From positions 1 through 5,438 of the forward strand of contig CAJLUG010000075.1 of NCBI GenBank assembly GCA_905209745.1: DNA of 5,438 bases, given 5' to 3'. Under the pieces are notes generated by a model that was given only the letters and a program-made list of their open reading frames with translations, was not told the origin of the DNA and did not search any database. The first letter of the stretch is position 1. The number at the start of each line of letters is the position of its first letter. The position numbers and the translations under genes are program-made. Below are positions 5,384 through 5,438 of the stretch, piece after piece. Origin of the DNA: an uncultured Mycoplasma sp. Its GTDB lineage: Bacteria; Bacillota_I; Bacilli_A; RF39; UBA660.

Positions 5384-5438
5384 TATACATAAGCCATGTT
5401 CTGTACCTGTTACCAGGCGACAAACATCTATCTACCAT
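5384..5438 (-). ncRNA. rnpB: RNase P RNA, 3' end only
   Basis: Catalytic RNA of RNase P, which matures the 5' ends of tRNAs. Only the last ~55 bases are in the window; the rest lies to the right. On the minus strand they contain the conserved TAGATAGATG (5425-5434), then TTTGTCG, which fits the 3' strand of helix P2, a small hairpin CCTG-GTAA-CAGG with a GNRA-type loop (5406-5417) in the position of helix P19, and ACAGAACATGGCTTAT (5389-5404), the universally conserved 3' strand of P4 (ACAGAACCCGGCTTAT in E. coli). Their order and spacing match known RNase P RNAs. Seven T follow at 5377-5383, probably marking the transcript end. The class (A or B) cannot be told from this part. Confidence 0.88.

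Noticed and set aside
1..5438. Mobile element, CRISPR array, phage, toxin-antitoxin or defence system
   Set aside because: All long frames are conserved housekeeping genes, intergenic regions are short and explained by promoters and terminators, and no direct-repeat array or transposase-like sequence is present.

Overview
The window is an AT-rich stretch of a Firmicutes-type (Bacillota) chromosome carrying five protein genes and the end of one RNA gene, all read on the minus strand. The protein families, the strong GGAGG-type ribosome binding sites, the sigma-A-like promoters, the Bacillus-type LexA box and the neighbourhood of rodZ-like gene, pgsA, recA and rny all point to low-GC Gram-positives. 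The Lys-like MurE signature and the lack of cinA and an outer RodZ domain would fit Erysipelotrichales or a related Bacilli lineage; that placement is inference. Stops used are TAG and TAA, and tryptophan is TGG, so nothing suggests a changed code.

Read in the direction of transcription (right to left): (1) 5438-5384, the 3' end of rnpB (RNase P RNA), cut by the window edge; (2) 5351-4259, a two-gene operon of a short RodZ-like membrane protein and PgsA, overlapping by 17 bases; (3) 4258-4107, two tandem terminators, a LexA (SOS) box and the recA promoter packed into 152 bases; (4) 4106-3075, recA; (5) 3074-2853, two tandem hairpin terminators and a probable murE promoter; (6) 2852-1443, murE; (7) 1442-1344, a terminator whose stem contains the murE stop codon, then an excellent sigma-A promoter; (8) 1343-1, rny (RNase Y), whose last ~70 codons lie outside the window.

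The genes are housekeeping: cell shape (RodZ-like), phosphatidylglycerol synthesis (PgsA), recombination and SOS (RecA), peptidoglycan precursor synthesis (MurE), and RNA processing and decay (RNase P RNA, RNase Y). Each unit appears to have its own start and stop. The most notable points are the very compact terminator/promoter junctions, especially at recA, the intermediate DDPR substrate motif of MurE, and the placement of murE between recA and rny. I found no mobile element, CRISPR array, phage gene, defence gene or undescribed system.
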